DNA from: Caulobacteraceae bacterium
Lineage (GTDB): Bacteria > Pseudomonadota > Alphaproteobacteria > Caulobacterales > Caulobacteraceae
DNA length: 45,739 nucleotides
Direction: 5' to 3'
Assembly (NCBI GenBank): GCA_947378235.1
Contig: CANCJE010000006.1
Coordinates: forward strand, 1 to 45,739
Part shown: positions 10,237 through 18,709 of the stretch, one piece after another
Layout: every line of letters begins with the position of its first letter
How positions within the stretch are numbered: the first letter of the stretch is position 1
Program-made: the position numbers and the translations under genes
Notes under the pieces: model-generated
Databases searched by the model: none
Seen by the model: the letters and a program-made list of their open reading frames with translations, nothing else
Told to the model about the DNA's origin: nothing

Positions 10237-11424
10237 TTACTGGTGATCCAACAGACCAAGGACGCGCTTGGCGACGACATTAAGGTTGATCTCGGACGTG
10301 CCGCCCTCGATGGAGTTGCCCTTGGAGCGCAGCCAGCCGCGCGTCTCGATCAGCTCACGCTTGGTGAAGCCTTCGCCTTCCCAGCCCAGTCCCTGATGGC
10401 CCATAGATTCCACCAGAAGCTCGTACTTGTCTTGGTTCAGCTTGGCCGCCGCATATTTGATGATCGAGGTGGCGGGGCTGATGGTGCCGCCGGCCTTGGA
10501 CTCTGCCTCAACCCGACGAACGGTCAGGGCAAAGGCCTTGGCGTCCATCTTATGGCCAGCGATGCGGGCGCGCAGGTCGGCATCGGCGATCTTGCCGTCG
10601 ACTTCGCCGACATGGCTGAGGGCCACCCGTTCCAGTTCCAGACCCGCCGCGCCGCCAAAGCCGCTGGAGGAGATGTTCTGACGCTCATATTGCAGCAGGC
10701 GTTTGGCGATTTCCCAGCCGCCATTGAGCTTACCAACCAGCTGCGCCTTGGGGACCTTCACATCTGTGAAGAAGGTTTCGCAGAAGGGAGACTCGCCGCT
10801 GATCAGCTTGATCGGACGCGGCTCGACGCCCGGGGTGGTCATGTCGAACAGCAGGAACGAGATGCCCTCGTGCTTAACCGTCGTGTCGGTGCGCACCAGA
10901 CAGAAGATCCAGTCGGCTTGGTCGGCATAGGAGGTCCAGACCTTCTGGCCGTTGACCAGATAGTGGTCGCCCTTGTCCTCGGCGCGGGTTTGCAGCGAGG
11001 CCAGATCGGACCCTGCGCCGGGCTCTGAATAGCCTTGGCACCAACGGATCTCACCGGTGACGATCTTGGGCAGGTGGGTCAGCTTCTGCTCTTCGGTAGC
11101 ATATTCCAACAGAACCGGGCCAAGCATCCAAAGTCCGAAGGAGAACAGGGGCGGGCGGGCCTTGATACGGGCCATTTCCTGTTCCAGCACCTTGGCTTCA
11201 CCGCGCGACAGTCCGCCGCCGCCATAGGCCTTGGGCCAGGTTGGAGCGGTCCAACCCTTGGCCGCCATCCGGTCGAGCCAGAGCTTGCTATCGGGATTTT
11301 TGAAGGTCCCCTTACGACCCGCCCAAGGGGTTTCCTCGCCCGGCATGGGGGTGCGCATGGATTGGGGGCAATTGGCTTCAAGCCAAGCACGGGTCTCGGC
11401 GCGGAAATCGTCAAGTTCGGCCAT
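10237..11424 (-). CDS. Acyl-CoA dehydrogenase
   Basis: This 395-residue acyl-CoA dehydrogenase heads the minus-strand operon. FAD-contact and substrate motifs visible are WCQGYSEPGAGSDLASL, the YLVNGQKVWTSYA strand, and the C-terminal GGTSEI signature. The long loop and lengthy N-terminus are typical of the larger partner in two-subunit acyl-CoA dehydrogenases. ATG at 11424 is chosen because GAGGA precedes it by about eight bases, whereas an ATG 15 bases further out overlaps that ribosome site. Desaturation of an acyl-CoA thioester, passing electrons to ETF, is the expected role. The acyl chain is unknown. Confidence 0.9.
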   Translation of the reverse strand: MAELDDFRAETRAWLEANCPQSMRTPMPGEETPWAGRKGTFKNPDSKLWLDRMAAKGWTAPTWPKAYGGGGLSRGEAKVLEQEMARIKARPPLFSFGLWMLGPVLLEYATEEQKLTHLPKIVTGEIRWCQGYSEPGAGSDLASLQTRAEDKGDHYLVNGQKVWTSYADQADWIFCLVRTDTTVKHEGISFLLFDMTTPGVEPRPIKLISGESPFCETFFTDVKVPKAQLVGKLNGGWEIAKRLLQYERQNISSSGFGGAAGLELERVALSHVGEVDGKIADADLRARIAGHKMDAKAFALTVRRVEAESKAGGTISPATSIIKYAAAKLNQDKYELLVESMGHQGLGWEGEGFTKRELIETRGWLRSKGNSIEGGTSEINLNVVAKRVLGLLDHQ

Positions 11425-11576
11425 GATGGGTTTCCTCATAGGGTCTGGATTTGTCCGGACCTTATCAAGGGCGCGGGCCGGAGCAAGCCCTTTGAAAACA
11501 TTGTTTTGCCTTGTTTCCGTCGCAAAATCACCGAAGCCATCAAACTGTTGCGAAATTTACTATATAAGCCCCGCTG

Positions 11577-13256
11577 ATGGGCCTTTCTGGAAGTCGTATG
11601 CGCTGGGCGCAAGATATCAAACCGGGCATTTTGGCCTTAGCGCCAACCTTAGCCGCAATCGCAGCCTTGGCTGCAGGCCTGATGCTGCTTGCCTCTGGGG
11701 CAACGCCCTCTCAGCCGGAACGGCTTCGGCACCTGATTGAGTTCGCGCCCCTGTCGCTGGTCGAAATCAGTCACTTTTTGTCTAGCATTTTGGGCCTGGT
11801 CTTGGTCCTGTTGGCCTTCGGTCTGCGCCGCCGTCTCGATGCGGCTTGGGCAGCGACCATTGGGCTGGTGACCCTCAGCGCGATCTTGGCACTCTTGAAG
11901 GGGTTCAATTGGGAAGAAAGCGTCGCTCTAGGCCTGATCGGCATATTCCTTCTGCCTTTACACGAAGCCTTCCCGCGCAAGGCCCGTCTGACGCGGGTGG
12001 AGATCACACCAGGCTGGATGCTGTCGGCCATGGCGGCCATCGCCGGCACCGTGTCCTTGGGCCTGTGGTCTTTCCATAATGTCGACTATTCGGACGAGCT
12101 CTGGTGGCGCGTGATGGCAGACAATGATGTGAGCCGCTCACTGCGCGCGTCGGCGGGCGTGGCCATCCTGTTCATGGTGATCGGAATTTGGCGGCTGCTG
12201 TCGACACCCGCAACGCCGCCCGTCGTGGGGGATGATGATCCGACCTTCGAGCGGGTCCGTGCTATCTTGGCCAGTTCGGAGGGTGCGCCTCCGGAAGCCA
12301 ATCTCGCCCTGCTTGGCGACAAGCGGTTCCTGTTCTCGCAGTCGGGTGAAACCTTCTTGATGTTCGGTGTACGTGGCCGGTCCTGGATCGCGCTCGGTCC
12401 GCCGGTGGGGCGCCGGGAAGAGCGGATGGAACTGCTCTGGCGGTTTAGAGAGCTGGCCGATGCCCACGCCGCTCGCCCCGCCCTCTACGGTATTGGCCCC
12501 GATATTCTGCCCGAGGCGGTGGAGCTGGGCCTATCAATTCAAAAGACCGGCGAGTCAGCGGCCGTGCCTTTGGACAGTTTCAGTCTCAAGGGTCGAAAAC
12601 GTGAGGTTCTGCGCCGCAATTGGCGCAAGGCCGGAGAGGTGGGGGCACTGTTTGAGGTGGTTCCGGCCCAGGCTGTCCCCGCTATTCTTGACGAGCTTGA
12701 AGCCATTTCCGATGCGTGGCTTGAGCACCATGCAGGCGGCGACAAGGCCTTCTCAATGGGCGGGTTCATTCGGCGCTATGTGGCTGAATTTCCCTGTGCT
12801 CTGGTCAGGGTTGAAGGCCAGATTGTCGCCTTCGCGACCATCTGGACCACACCGGATCGCACGACCTTTTCGATGGATCTGATGCGCTATTCCGATGACG
12901 CGCCCAAGAACGTCATGGACTATCTGTTTGTCGAACTGCTGCACTGGGGCGTGGGACAGGGCTATGTGGCCTTTGAATTTGGCGTCGCGCCCTTGGCCGG
13001 TTTGGAAGACCGACCGCTGGCCCCGATCATGTCTCGCGTGGGACGGCTCCTGTTCGAGCGTGGCGAGGAAATCTACAATTTCCGGGGCGTGAGGCGTTAC
13101 AAGGACAAGTATGATCCGATCTGGGAGCCGCGCTATGTCGCTGCGCCCCATAAATGGGCCATTCCGATCCTGCTGGCCGATGCCAGCATGCTGGCGTCAG
13201 GGGGCATGGCGGGCCTTGCCAAGCGGCCCAAGCGCCCGGATGAGCCGACCGTCTAG
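11577..13256 (+). CDS. MprF-type phosphatidylglycerol lysyltransferase-like protein without flippase half
   Basis: A 559-residue inner-membrane protein. Six hydrophobic segments fall in roughly the first 215 residues, followed by a cytoplasmic GNAT-like DUF2156 domain. Synthase-domain motifs are clear: LLGDKRFLFSQSGETFLMFG, GRSWIALGPPVG, LKGRKREVLRRNWRKAG, and the C-terminal YNFRGVRRYKDKYDPIWEPRY. MprF moves an amino acid from aminoacyl-tRNA to phosphatidylglycerol, giving resistance to cationic peptides. Full-length MprF is about 840 residues with 14 membrane spans; here the N-terminal flippase half is absent. Which amino acid is transferred cannot be read from sequence. Start ATG 11577; ATG 11598 is an alternative. 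Confidence 0.88.
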   Translation: MGLSGSRMRWAQDIKPGILALAPTLAAIAALAAGLMLLASGATPSQPERLRHLIEFAPLSLVEISHFLSSILGLVLVLLAFGLRRRLDAAWAATIGLVTLSAILALLKGFNWEESVALGLIGIFLLPLHEAFPRKARLTRVEITPGWMLSAMAAIAGTVSLGLWSFHNVDYSDELWWRVMADNDVSRSLRASAGVAILFMVIGIWRLLSTPATPPVVGDDDPTFERVRAILASSEGAPPEANLALLGDKRFLFSQSGETFLMFGVRGRSWIALGPPVGRREERMELLWRFRELADAHAARPALYGIGPDILPEAVELGLSIQKTGESAAVPLDSFSLKGRKREVLRRNWRKAGEVGALFEVVPAQAVPAILDELEAISDAWLEHHAGGDKAFSMGGFIRRYVAEFPCALVRVEGQIVAFATIWTTPDRTTFSMDLMRYSDDAPKNVMDYLFVELLHWGVGQGYVAFEFGVAPLAGLEDRPLAPIMSRVGRLLFERGEEIYNFRGVRRYKDKYDPIWEPRYVAAPHKWAIPILLADASMLASGGMAGLAKRPKRPDEPTV

Positions 13257-13465
13257 CGCCGATTATTGCCCGTCTCGATCCCATGAAGGTTGGCCAGATG
13301 GACCACCATCATCAGTAGGGCCGCCGCACTTAAGAGCATCAGGAACCGATAGGGGATCAGTCTGGGCCCCTTGACGAAATTCGGCGGTAGTGCCCCGCGC
13401 CAGCCAAAAAATGCGGTTAAGAGGGCGGCGATTGCGCCAATCACCAAGGTGGTCGTCTGATCCAT
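13253..13465 (-). CDS. Small two-span membrane protein, conserved hypothetical
   Basis: A 70-residue protein starting MDQTTTLVIG, with a hydrophobic segment at about residues 6-24 and another at about 41-60, joined by a loop carrying PPNFVKGPRLIP. Similar small proteins with a PRxxP loop followed by RFLMLLSA are, as far as I recall, common in Caulobacterales; no function is known. Its stop overlaps that of the convergent MprF-like gene by four bases. ATG at 13465 is chosen as it leads directly into the hydrophobic segment; an alternative start seven codons upstream is possible. Confidence 0.65.
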   Translation of the reverse strand: MDQTTTLVIGAIAALLTAFFGWRGALPPNFVKGPRLIPYRFLMLLSAAALLMMVVHLANLHGIETGNNRR

Positions 13466-13524
13466 AGGCCTTGAATGGCGACCCAAAGGGCTCTGCGCAA
13501 GGCCTACCAGATCAGTTTGCGCCT

Positions 13525-13571
13525 TTAAATCGTGTTTAATTCATTGCGGCCTTTGGTTAATGGTTCGTTTA
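13525..13571 (+). promoter_or_regulatory. Two CtrA-type binding boxes before the SEL1 gene
   Basis: A perfect TTAA-N7-TTAA lies at 13525-13539, and a one-mismatch TTAA-N7-TTTA at 13557-13571. This matches the full consensus of the CtrA cell-cycle regulator of Caulobacter and relatives. A GANTC site (CcrM methylation) is at 13618-13622, just before the gene. The boxes sit 54-100 bases before the chosen ATG. Confidence 0.5.
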
Positions 13572-13624
13572 CACCCTATGAAACGGGCGTTAGCGTAAGA
13601 GCCAATAGGTGGAGACCGAATCGG

Positions 13625-15739
13625 ATGGCCTTGGGGGAACCTTGGAGCGTGGATGGGCAAGAGCCCAAGACCCAAGAGACAGCAGAGCGTCCTGCTGTTC
13701 GCTTGGTACCGTCACCCTTTGACCGGCTCGCATCCTTGAACCCTCACGACGCGCAAACGGCTCAATTGGTTGAGGCGGTGCTGGCGCGCCTGAATGAGCG
13801 GCTTGATCGGACCGAGGCGACGACCGCTGAAGCCATCCGGGGGCTGCAGGAGGCCTTTGATCGCCTAGCAAGCTCCAGTGACTCCGGCCGGGGAGATCGT
13901 CATAGCGTTGAACACCGGTTCGAGGCTCTGGCGCGTGATCTGCATGAGCAGGTCGAGGATGTTCGCAGCGACCTGGTTCAAAGCCTGAAATCCAGTACCG
14001 ACAATCGGTTCTCGCAGGTTGCCAAGGCCCTAGAGGCTATGGGCCTACATATGGTGTCGGCCGAACGGCGTTCCTCTGCGGCGCTTGAGCAGGTCAGCGG
14101 TGAAGTGGCACGCCTCGGTGGGGCCATGGATCAGCGGCTTGGACGCTATGAGATCGTCCAGTCTGACGGGCTCGAACGGCTGAGTGCCGAGATCGATCGA
14201 ATTGCCGAACGGTTGTCGGAGCGCATTACCAGTTCGGAGCGTCGCGCGTCCCAAGCCATAACAGAGGCCAAGGACGAATTTTCCCTCCTGTCCAGCAGCA
14301 TGGCTGAGCGCACCTATCAGGCCACTACGGACCTATCCGACCGTATTCGTCAGAGCGAAGAGCGCACGGCCCGACTGTTGGAAGAGGCCCGCGCCAAACT
14401 TGATCAACGGATTGTGCCGCCTGCGCCTGTGGTGGCCGAGGCTGAAGCGCAAGTGGAGCCTCAGCCTGTCAGGGCTGGGGTCGAAACCCGTCCCTCTGAA
14501 CCTGTCTTGATCAATCCGTTCATGACCATGGATGAGGTCGAGGCAGAGGCAGTATGGGATCTAGGTGACGCGACCTCTGTGTCTATCCCTAGCCTTGACG
14601 ACGACTCGGATATCGAAACCGACGAGGACGAAGGCGCGAGCTTCTTCTCAAGCGGTCTTGCGGCCGAATTGGCGGCAAAGATCAATGGTCTTCAGGCTGA
14701 GCGTTCCGGTGATCTGTCCGCCGATATGGACGACGAGGTTGATAATGATCTGTCTGATGTTCCGGCGGCAGAGGCTGATCTAGACCTCTCGTCGGTAGCC
14801 TATCAACCGACCAGCGCCAGATCATGGTCGGGGGTTGAGGCTGATCGCAACGTCCTGTTCGCGCCGTCCCGACCGACGGGCCGGGCCGCCCGTCGGCAAA
14901 GGTCCCAGCCTCCGCGCAAGGCCATTGTCGCCAGCTTAGCGGTTGTTTCGGTCGGGGTCGCGATTGCGGGTTTGGCCGTCATTGGGTCTGGCCATCAAAA
15001 TCTGTCCCCCACTCAGGCCTTTCAGGCGGCCATCGCTACGCTCAAGGGGGAACGGAAAGGGTCCGGACCGATCGCCGATGCCACCCAAATGGCGCAGACC
15101 GCAGCGCCGGTGCAGCCGCCAGCGCCGCGCGCCGCGGTCGCGGTTCTCAGCCCCACCTTGACCAACAGTGATGCCGGTGCGCCGATTGAATCGGTCACTC
15201 AATCAAAGTCGGTGATCTCCTCAAAGGACTATGCCGCCCTATTGACGCGTCTGTCCGCCAGCGATGGCAGCGGATTGCCCAAGCTCAAGCGCCTCGCCGA
15301 ACAGGGCTATGCCCCCGCTCAGAACGATTTGGGTAAGCTGTTCGAGGCCGGCGATCTTGGTCTGACCAAGGACTTTTCATCGGCCCGCCTTTGGACCGAA
15401 CGCGCTGCAAAGTCCGGTGTGGTTGAGGCGATGCATCGGATGGGGCTCTATCATTATTATGGTCAAGGGGGCGCTCAGAACCCTGTCCTTGCGGCCCAAT
15501 GGTTCCGCCGAGCTGCTGAGCGCGGCATGCTCGACAGCCAATATAATCTGGCTCAACTCTATGAGACCGGTCTCGGCGTCACGGCCAACAGCACTGAGGC
15601 CTATCGATGGTACCTGATCGCCGCGCAATCGGGTGATCAAGAGGCGCTCAAGAAGGTCGCCGTCTTGAAGGCGCTCGTGGCCTCCGATGGGCGGGCTGAA
15701 ATTGAGCGACAGGCCCGGGCCTTTAAGGCACGATCCTGA
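13625..15739 (+). CDS. PodJ-like SEL1-repeat, coiled-coil transmembrane protein
   Basis: A 704-residue protein. It opens with PWSVDGQEPKTQETAE, like the PWSVKGIDP-type N-terminus of alphaproteobacterial polar localization factors. A Glu/Arg-rich coiled-coil region follows at about 40-270, then an acidic linker, one membrane segment at about 436-456, a Pro/Ala stretch, and at least three SEL1 repeats at about 540-690. That order is that of PodJ, a polarity scaffold with cytoplasmic coiled coils and periplasmic SEL1 repeats, but PodJ's C-terminal peptidoglycan-binding domain is missing and this protein is shorter. ATG 13625 is chosen over GTG 13532, which falls inside a regulatory box. Orthology to PodJ is inference. 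Confidence 0.75.
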   Translation: MALGEPWSVDGQEPKTQETAERPAVRLVPSPFDRLASLNPHDAQTAQLVEAVLARLNERLDRTEATTAEAIRGLQEAFDRLASSSDSGRGDRHSVEHRFEALARDLHEQVEDVRSDLVQSLKSSTDNRFSQVAKALEAMGLHMVSAERRSSAALEQVSGEVARLGGAMDQRLGRYEIVQSDGLERLSAEIDRIAERLSERITSSERRASQAITEAKDEFSLLSSSMAERTYQATTDLSDRIRQSEERTARLLEEARAKLDQRIVPPAPVVAEAEAQVEPQPVRAGVETRPSEPVLINPFMTMDEVEAEAVWDLGDATSVSIPSLDDDSDIETDEDEGASFFSSGLAAELAAKINGLQAERSGDLSADMDDEVDNDLSDVPAAEADLDLSSVAYQPTSARSWSGVEADRNVLFAPSRPTGRAARRQRSQPPRKAIVASLAVVSVGVAIAGLAVIGSGHQNLSPTQAFQAAIATLKGERKGSGPIADATQMAQTAAPVQPPAPRAAVAVLSPTLTNSDAGAPIESVTQSKSVISSKDYAALLTRLSASDGSGLPKLKRLAEQGYAPAQNDLGKLFEAGDLGLTKDFSSARLWTERAAKSGVVEAMHRMGLYHYYGQGGAQNPVLAAQWFRRAAERGMLDSQYNLAQLYETGLGVTANSTEAYRWYLIAAQSGDQEALKKVAVLKALVASDGRAEIERQARAFKARS

Positions 15740-15764
15740 TCAGGGCCAAGTCGGCGGTTACACG

Positions 15765-15794
15765 TTGATCTTCAAACCCTTATTGGCCTAGACT
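15765..15794 (+). promoter_or_regulatory. Possible promoter of the TSUP operon
   Basis: TTGATC at 15765-15770 and TAGACT at 15789-15794 are 18 bases apart, about 40 bases before the TSUP gene. Pattern match only. Confidence 0.28.
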
Positions 15795-15836
15795 CCGGTA
15801 CGACCTGACCGTGAAACGTGAGCGAGGCCCGGCCCT

Positions 15837-16760
15837 TTGGATGTCTATCTGCCCATAGCCGAGGTGTCGGTAAATGCGCCGCTGTTGATCGGGCTGGGCA
15901 TGGTCGTGGGTTTCATTTCCGGCCTGTTTGGCATTGGCGGCGGCTTTCTGATGGCCCCCGTCCTAGTCTTTATGGGAATTCCCCCTGCCGTGGCTGTCGC
16001 CAGCCAAGCCAATCACGTGGTTGCCTCTTCGGCGTCGAGCGTCTTTGCCTATGGCCGAAAGCGCGCGGTGGACTTTCGCATGGGCGCGGTCTTGGCCGCT
16101 GGCGGTGCGGTGGGATCCCTTATTGGCGTTGAGATTTTCCGGATGCTGCGCCTGATGGGGCAGGGCGATCTTGTCGTGTCCCTGTCCTATCTGATCTTTC
16201 TGGGGGTGATCGGCGGGCTGATGTTGACCGAGTCGCTGGGCTCCTTGCTGCGCCGCCGCCGAGGCGAGCCGCCGGAGGTGGTCAAGGACCGTCGTCCAGC
16301 TTGGCTCTATGGGCTGCCCCTAAAGATGAAGTTCCCGCGCTCGCGGCTCTATATCAGCGTCATTCCTCCGGTTCTGATCGGGGTCTTTGTCGGTATACTT
16401 TCCGCTGTCATGGGCGTGGGCGGCGGCTTCGTGCTCGTGCCCGCTATGGTCTATCTGTTGCGCATGCCAGCAGGGGTCGTGGTGGGAACCAGCCTCTTTC
16501 AGATCATCATTACCACCTCCCTCGTCACCATCCTTCAGGCCGGGCGCAATCAGACGGTCGATCTGATGTTGGCGACCTTGCTGCTGTTTGGCGGCGTCAT
16601 TGGCGCGCAGTTGGGGGCGAGGGCCTCTGCCCGGTTCCGCGCGGAAGAACTGCGGGTCGTGCTCGCAGTCATCGTCTTGCTGGTCGGCTTGCAGATGGGA
16701 CTGGGCGTGTTCGTCACGCCGGCCGATCCGTTTGTGCTCGCCCCGGGAATGGGGGGCTGA
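15837..16760 (+). CDS. TSUP family (TauE/SafE) membrane transporter
   Basis: A 307-residue polytopic protein with two homologous halves, each beginning with the Gly-rich motif of the family: GFISGLFGIGGGFLMAPVL near residue 22 and GILSAVMGVGGGFVLVPAM near residue 185. About eight membrane segments are apparent. TSUP proteins export sulfite, sulfoacetate or other sulfur or organic anions, and the substrate here is unknown. The start is uncertain: TTG at 15837 is taken since no ATG or GTG is available in frame before the first membrane span. It is followed with a one-base overlap (TGATG) by a TIGR02186-type gene, a pairing seen in other alphaproteobacteria. Confidence 0.88.
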   Translation: MDVYLPIAEVSVNAPLLIGLGMVVGFISGLFGIGGGFLMAPVLVFMGIPPAVAVASQANHVVASSASSVFAYGRKRAVDFRMGAVLAAGGAVGSLIGVEIFRMLRLMGQGDLVVSLSYLIFLGVIGGLMLTESLGSLLRRRRGEPPEVVKDRRPAWLYGLPLKMKFPRSRLYISVIPPVLIGVFVGILSAVMGVGGGFVLVPAMVYLLRMPAGVVVGTSLFQIIITTSLVTILQAGRNQTVDLMLATLLLFGGVIGAQLGARASARFRAEELRVVLAVIVLLVGLQMGLGVFVTPADPFVLAPGMGG

Positions 16761-17527
16761 TGGTATTCGACCTTCCCGCTCCGCCGGTCGCAGTCGCGAG
16801 CGTTTCTGCCGCCTTGACCACAACCAAGGTCGAGGTCACCTCGGACTATCACGGCCAGAAGATCGTGCTCTATGGCGCGGTGTTCAACCTGACGGATCGG
16901 CCTGCCGACGTGGTCGTCGTGGTTCGAGGTCCCGACCAGCCGGTTCGGATTGCCCGCAAGGTTCAGGTCACGGGTCTCTGGCTCAACAGCCGCCCGGTCG
17001 TGTTCCAAGGGGCACCAGGCTTCTACACGGTGGCGAGCAGTCGCCCGCTGAGCGAGATCGCAGACTATGGCACCCTTCGGCGTCTGGCGATCGGCGTCGA
17101 TCACCTCGCCTTCAACACGCCTGCCGATGGGGTCGTGGAAACCCGGTTTGGCGTTAAGGACCTGGTGGTCAGCCGCTTGGGCAGTGACTATCTGGACTAT
17201 CGGCGCGCGGTGGTTCGGATCAAGCACGCCGCCGGGCTCTATGATCAAAATGAACGCGGCGTGACCTATGTCGACAAGGGCCTGTTTCGCGCCGAAATTG
17301 ACCTGCCCACCTCTGCTCCAATTGGCCGCTATCAGGCCGAGATCCATCTGTTCCAAGAGGGCCGCGAGGTTCAGGTTCGCCAGCGTCCCCTCGAGGTCCG
17401 CAAGGTTGGCATAGAGCGCACCATCTATCTGTTCGCCCATCAGCGCCCTTGGGCCTATGGATTTTTGGCGGTTTTGCTTGCCATCGGCAGCGGCTATGGT
17501 GCCTCTGTGATCTTCCGCAGGAGTTGA
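16760..17527 (+). CDS. TIGR02186 family membrane-anchored protein
   Basis: A 255-residue protein with a mostly beta-strand extracytoplasmic body and a single C-terminal membrane segment (about 228-248, YGFLAVLLAIGSGYGASVIF) ending in Arg-Arg-Ser. The order of segments (VTSDYHGQKIVLYGAVFN, VVVVVRGP, WLNSRPVVF, then GLYDQNERGVTYVDKGLFRA) fits the family usually encoded next to TSUP transporters. Its role is unknown; a periplasmic partner of the transporter is an inference from linkage. The N-terminus overlaps the transporter stop by one base, indicating co-translation. A cleavable signal sequence is not obvious: the first 20 residues are only mildly hydrophobic. Confidence 0.8.
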   Translation: MVFDLPAPPVAVASVSAALTTTKVEVTSDYHGQKIVLYGAVFNLTDRPADVVVVVRGPDQPVRIARKVQVTGLWLNSRPVVFQGAPGFYTVASSRPLSEIADYGTLRRLAIGVDHLAFNTPADGVVETRFGVKDLVVSRLGSDYLDYRRAVVRIKHAAGLYDQNERGVTYVDKGLFRAEIDLPTSAPIGRYQAEIHLFQEGREVQVRQRPLEVRKVGIERTIYLFAHQRPWAYGFLAVLLAIGSGYGASVIFRRS

Positions 17528-17533
17528 GCCCTC

Positions 17534-17986
17534 ATGCCCGCTAGAGAAAAACCGGCCATAGCGGCCTGGGTGCTAGGCCTTGGCGGCACCTTGCCCTTCA
17601 TTGGCACGGCGGTCGGATATTGCGCGGGACCCGGAAATCTGCGCGGTCCGATGGGTTTGGCCATGCTGACCTATGCCGCTGTCATCCTATCGTTCTTGGG
17701 GGGTGCGCGTTGGGGGATGGAGTGCATCCGTCACTATCCGCCGCGTGCCAAGGCGCTAACCCTTGCGGTCTTGCCCAGCTTGGCGGCTTGGGGGCTGTTG
17801 GTTGGCGCGATCTGGATGCCCCTCTCTTGGCAATTGGGTGGGCTGATTGCCGTTTTTTTGGCCCAGTGGCTTTGGGATACGGGATCGGCCGAGACGCCCC
17901 ATTGGTACGCGCCCCTGCGCACAACCTTGACCGTGGTCGCCGGGGTCTCGATGGCCTTTGTCTTTGAACAGTCTATGCGGGGCTAA
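17534..17986 (+). CDS. DUF3429 domain membrane protein
   Basis: A 150-residue protein with four to five hydrophobic segments. The motif ILSFLGGARWGMEC near residues 54-67 is characteristic of the DUF3429 family, as is the tail with YAPLRTTLTVVAGVSM. No biochemical role is known. It follows the TIGR02186 gene by six bases and converges on pdeM, with three bases between their stops, so it ends the TSUP operon. Confidence 0.82.
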   Translation: MPAREKPAIAAWVLGLGGTLPFIGTAVGYCAGPGNLRGPMGLAMLTYAAVILSFLGGARWGMECIRHYPPRAKALTLAVLPSLAAWGLLVGAIWMPLSWQLGGLIAVFLAQWLWDTGSAETPHWYAPLRTTLTVVAGVSMAFVFEQSMRG

Positions 17987-17989
17987 GCC

Positions 17990-18709
17990 CTATCGATCCG
18001 CGACCAGTCGGGTCCAGCCGATCAGGTGGACCAAATCCTTGCCCAAGGCCGCCGCTATGGGGGGCTTGGCAAAGAGGGGGCTAATGGCGGCATCGCGCAG
18101 ATTCAATCCTCCGGTATAGGCCCCAAAGGCCGGTAGGATCAGCCTTTGCCCATCGGTGGCAAAACAGCGCCGCCGGACACTGCGTCCTTTCCCCACCACC
18201 TTGGCACAGGGATGAAGGTGCCCGGCCACCTCGCCCTGCTGCGGCGCGGGCAGGGGTTCGTGGCGCAGGATCAACGTGCCGATCGTGATCTCATCGAGGG
18301 TCTGGCCGGGAAGATGACGCGGGCCGTCGGCATCGTGGTTTCCTATGATCCAGAGCAACTCTAGCCCGCGCGAAAGCTGATCAATCTGATCGATATCGGT
18401 CGAGGCAAGCCGCGCCTCGGCCTGACCATCATGCAGACTATCCCCCAGCAGGATCAGCCGTTGCGGCGTGAGGGCGTCAACCTCGGCTTGGAGGCGTCGT
18501 AAGGTCTCGGCCGTGTCATAGGGTGGCAGCATCTGGCCGCGTGCCGCATAGGCCGAACCCTTTTCGAGGTGCAGATCCGCCACCACCAAGGTTTGATGCT
18601 GTTCAAGCCAAAGGGCACCGGAGGGACGAAGGACCACCGCTTCTCCGTTCACCCCTAGCCTGACCGATCCACAGGCCATTCTCACCGGCGCCTTGTCCCC
18701 TGAGGTCAC
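17990..18709 (-). CDS. pdeM: Ligase-associated DNA damage response endonuclease PdeM
   Basis: A 239-residue calcineurin-like metallophosphoesterase. Metal-site motifs are visible in order: VVADLHLEKG, LLGDSLHD, WIIGNHD, and GHLHP near the C-terminus. The PdeM group is usually encoded with an Lhr-type helicase, and with a ligase and an MBL exonuclease in fuller versions. Here only the helicase is adjacent, overlapping by four bases on the minus strand. The family is associated with DNA repair by context, and activity as an endonuclease is the family annotation, not seen here. The start at 18709 lies inside the helicase stop codon region, consistent with coupling. Confidence 0.9.
   Translation of the reverse strand: MTSGDKAPVRMACGSVRLGVNGEAVVLRPSGALWLEQHQTLVVADLHLEKGSAYAARGQMLPPYDTAETLRRLQAEVDALTPQRLILLGDSLHDGQAEARLASTDIDQIDQLSRGLELLWIIGNHDADGPRHLPGQTLDEITIGTLILRHEPLPAPQQGEVAGHLHPCAKVVGKGRSVRRRCFATDGQRLILPAFGAYTGGLNLRDAAISPLFAKPPIAAALGKDLVHLIGWTRLVADR

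Noticed and set aside
13532-13624. Upstream GTG start of the PodJ-like gene, adding 31 residues
   Set aside because: It lies within a perfect TTAA-N7-TTAA box and has no ribosome site; the PWSV-type N-terminus starts at the ATG at 13625.
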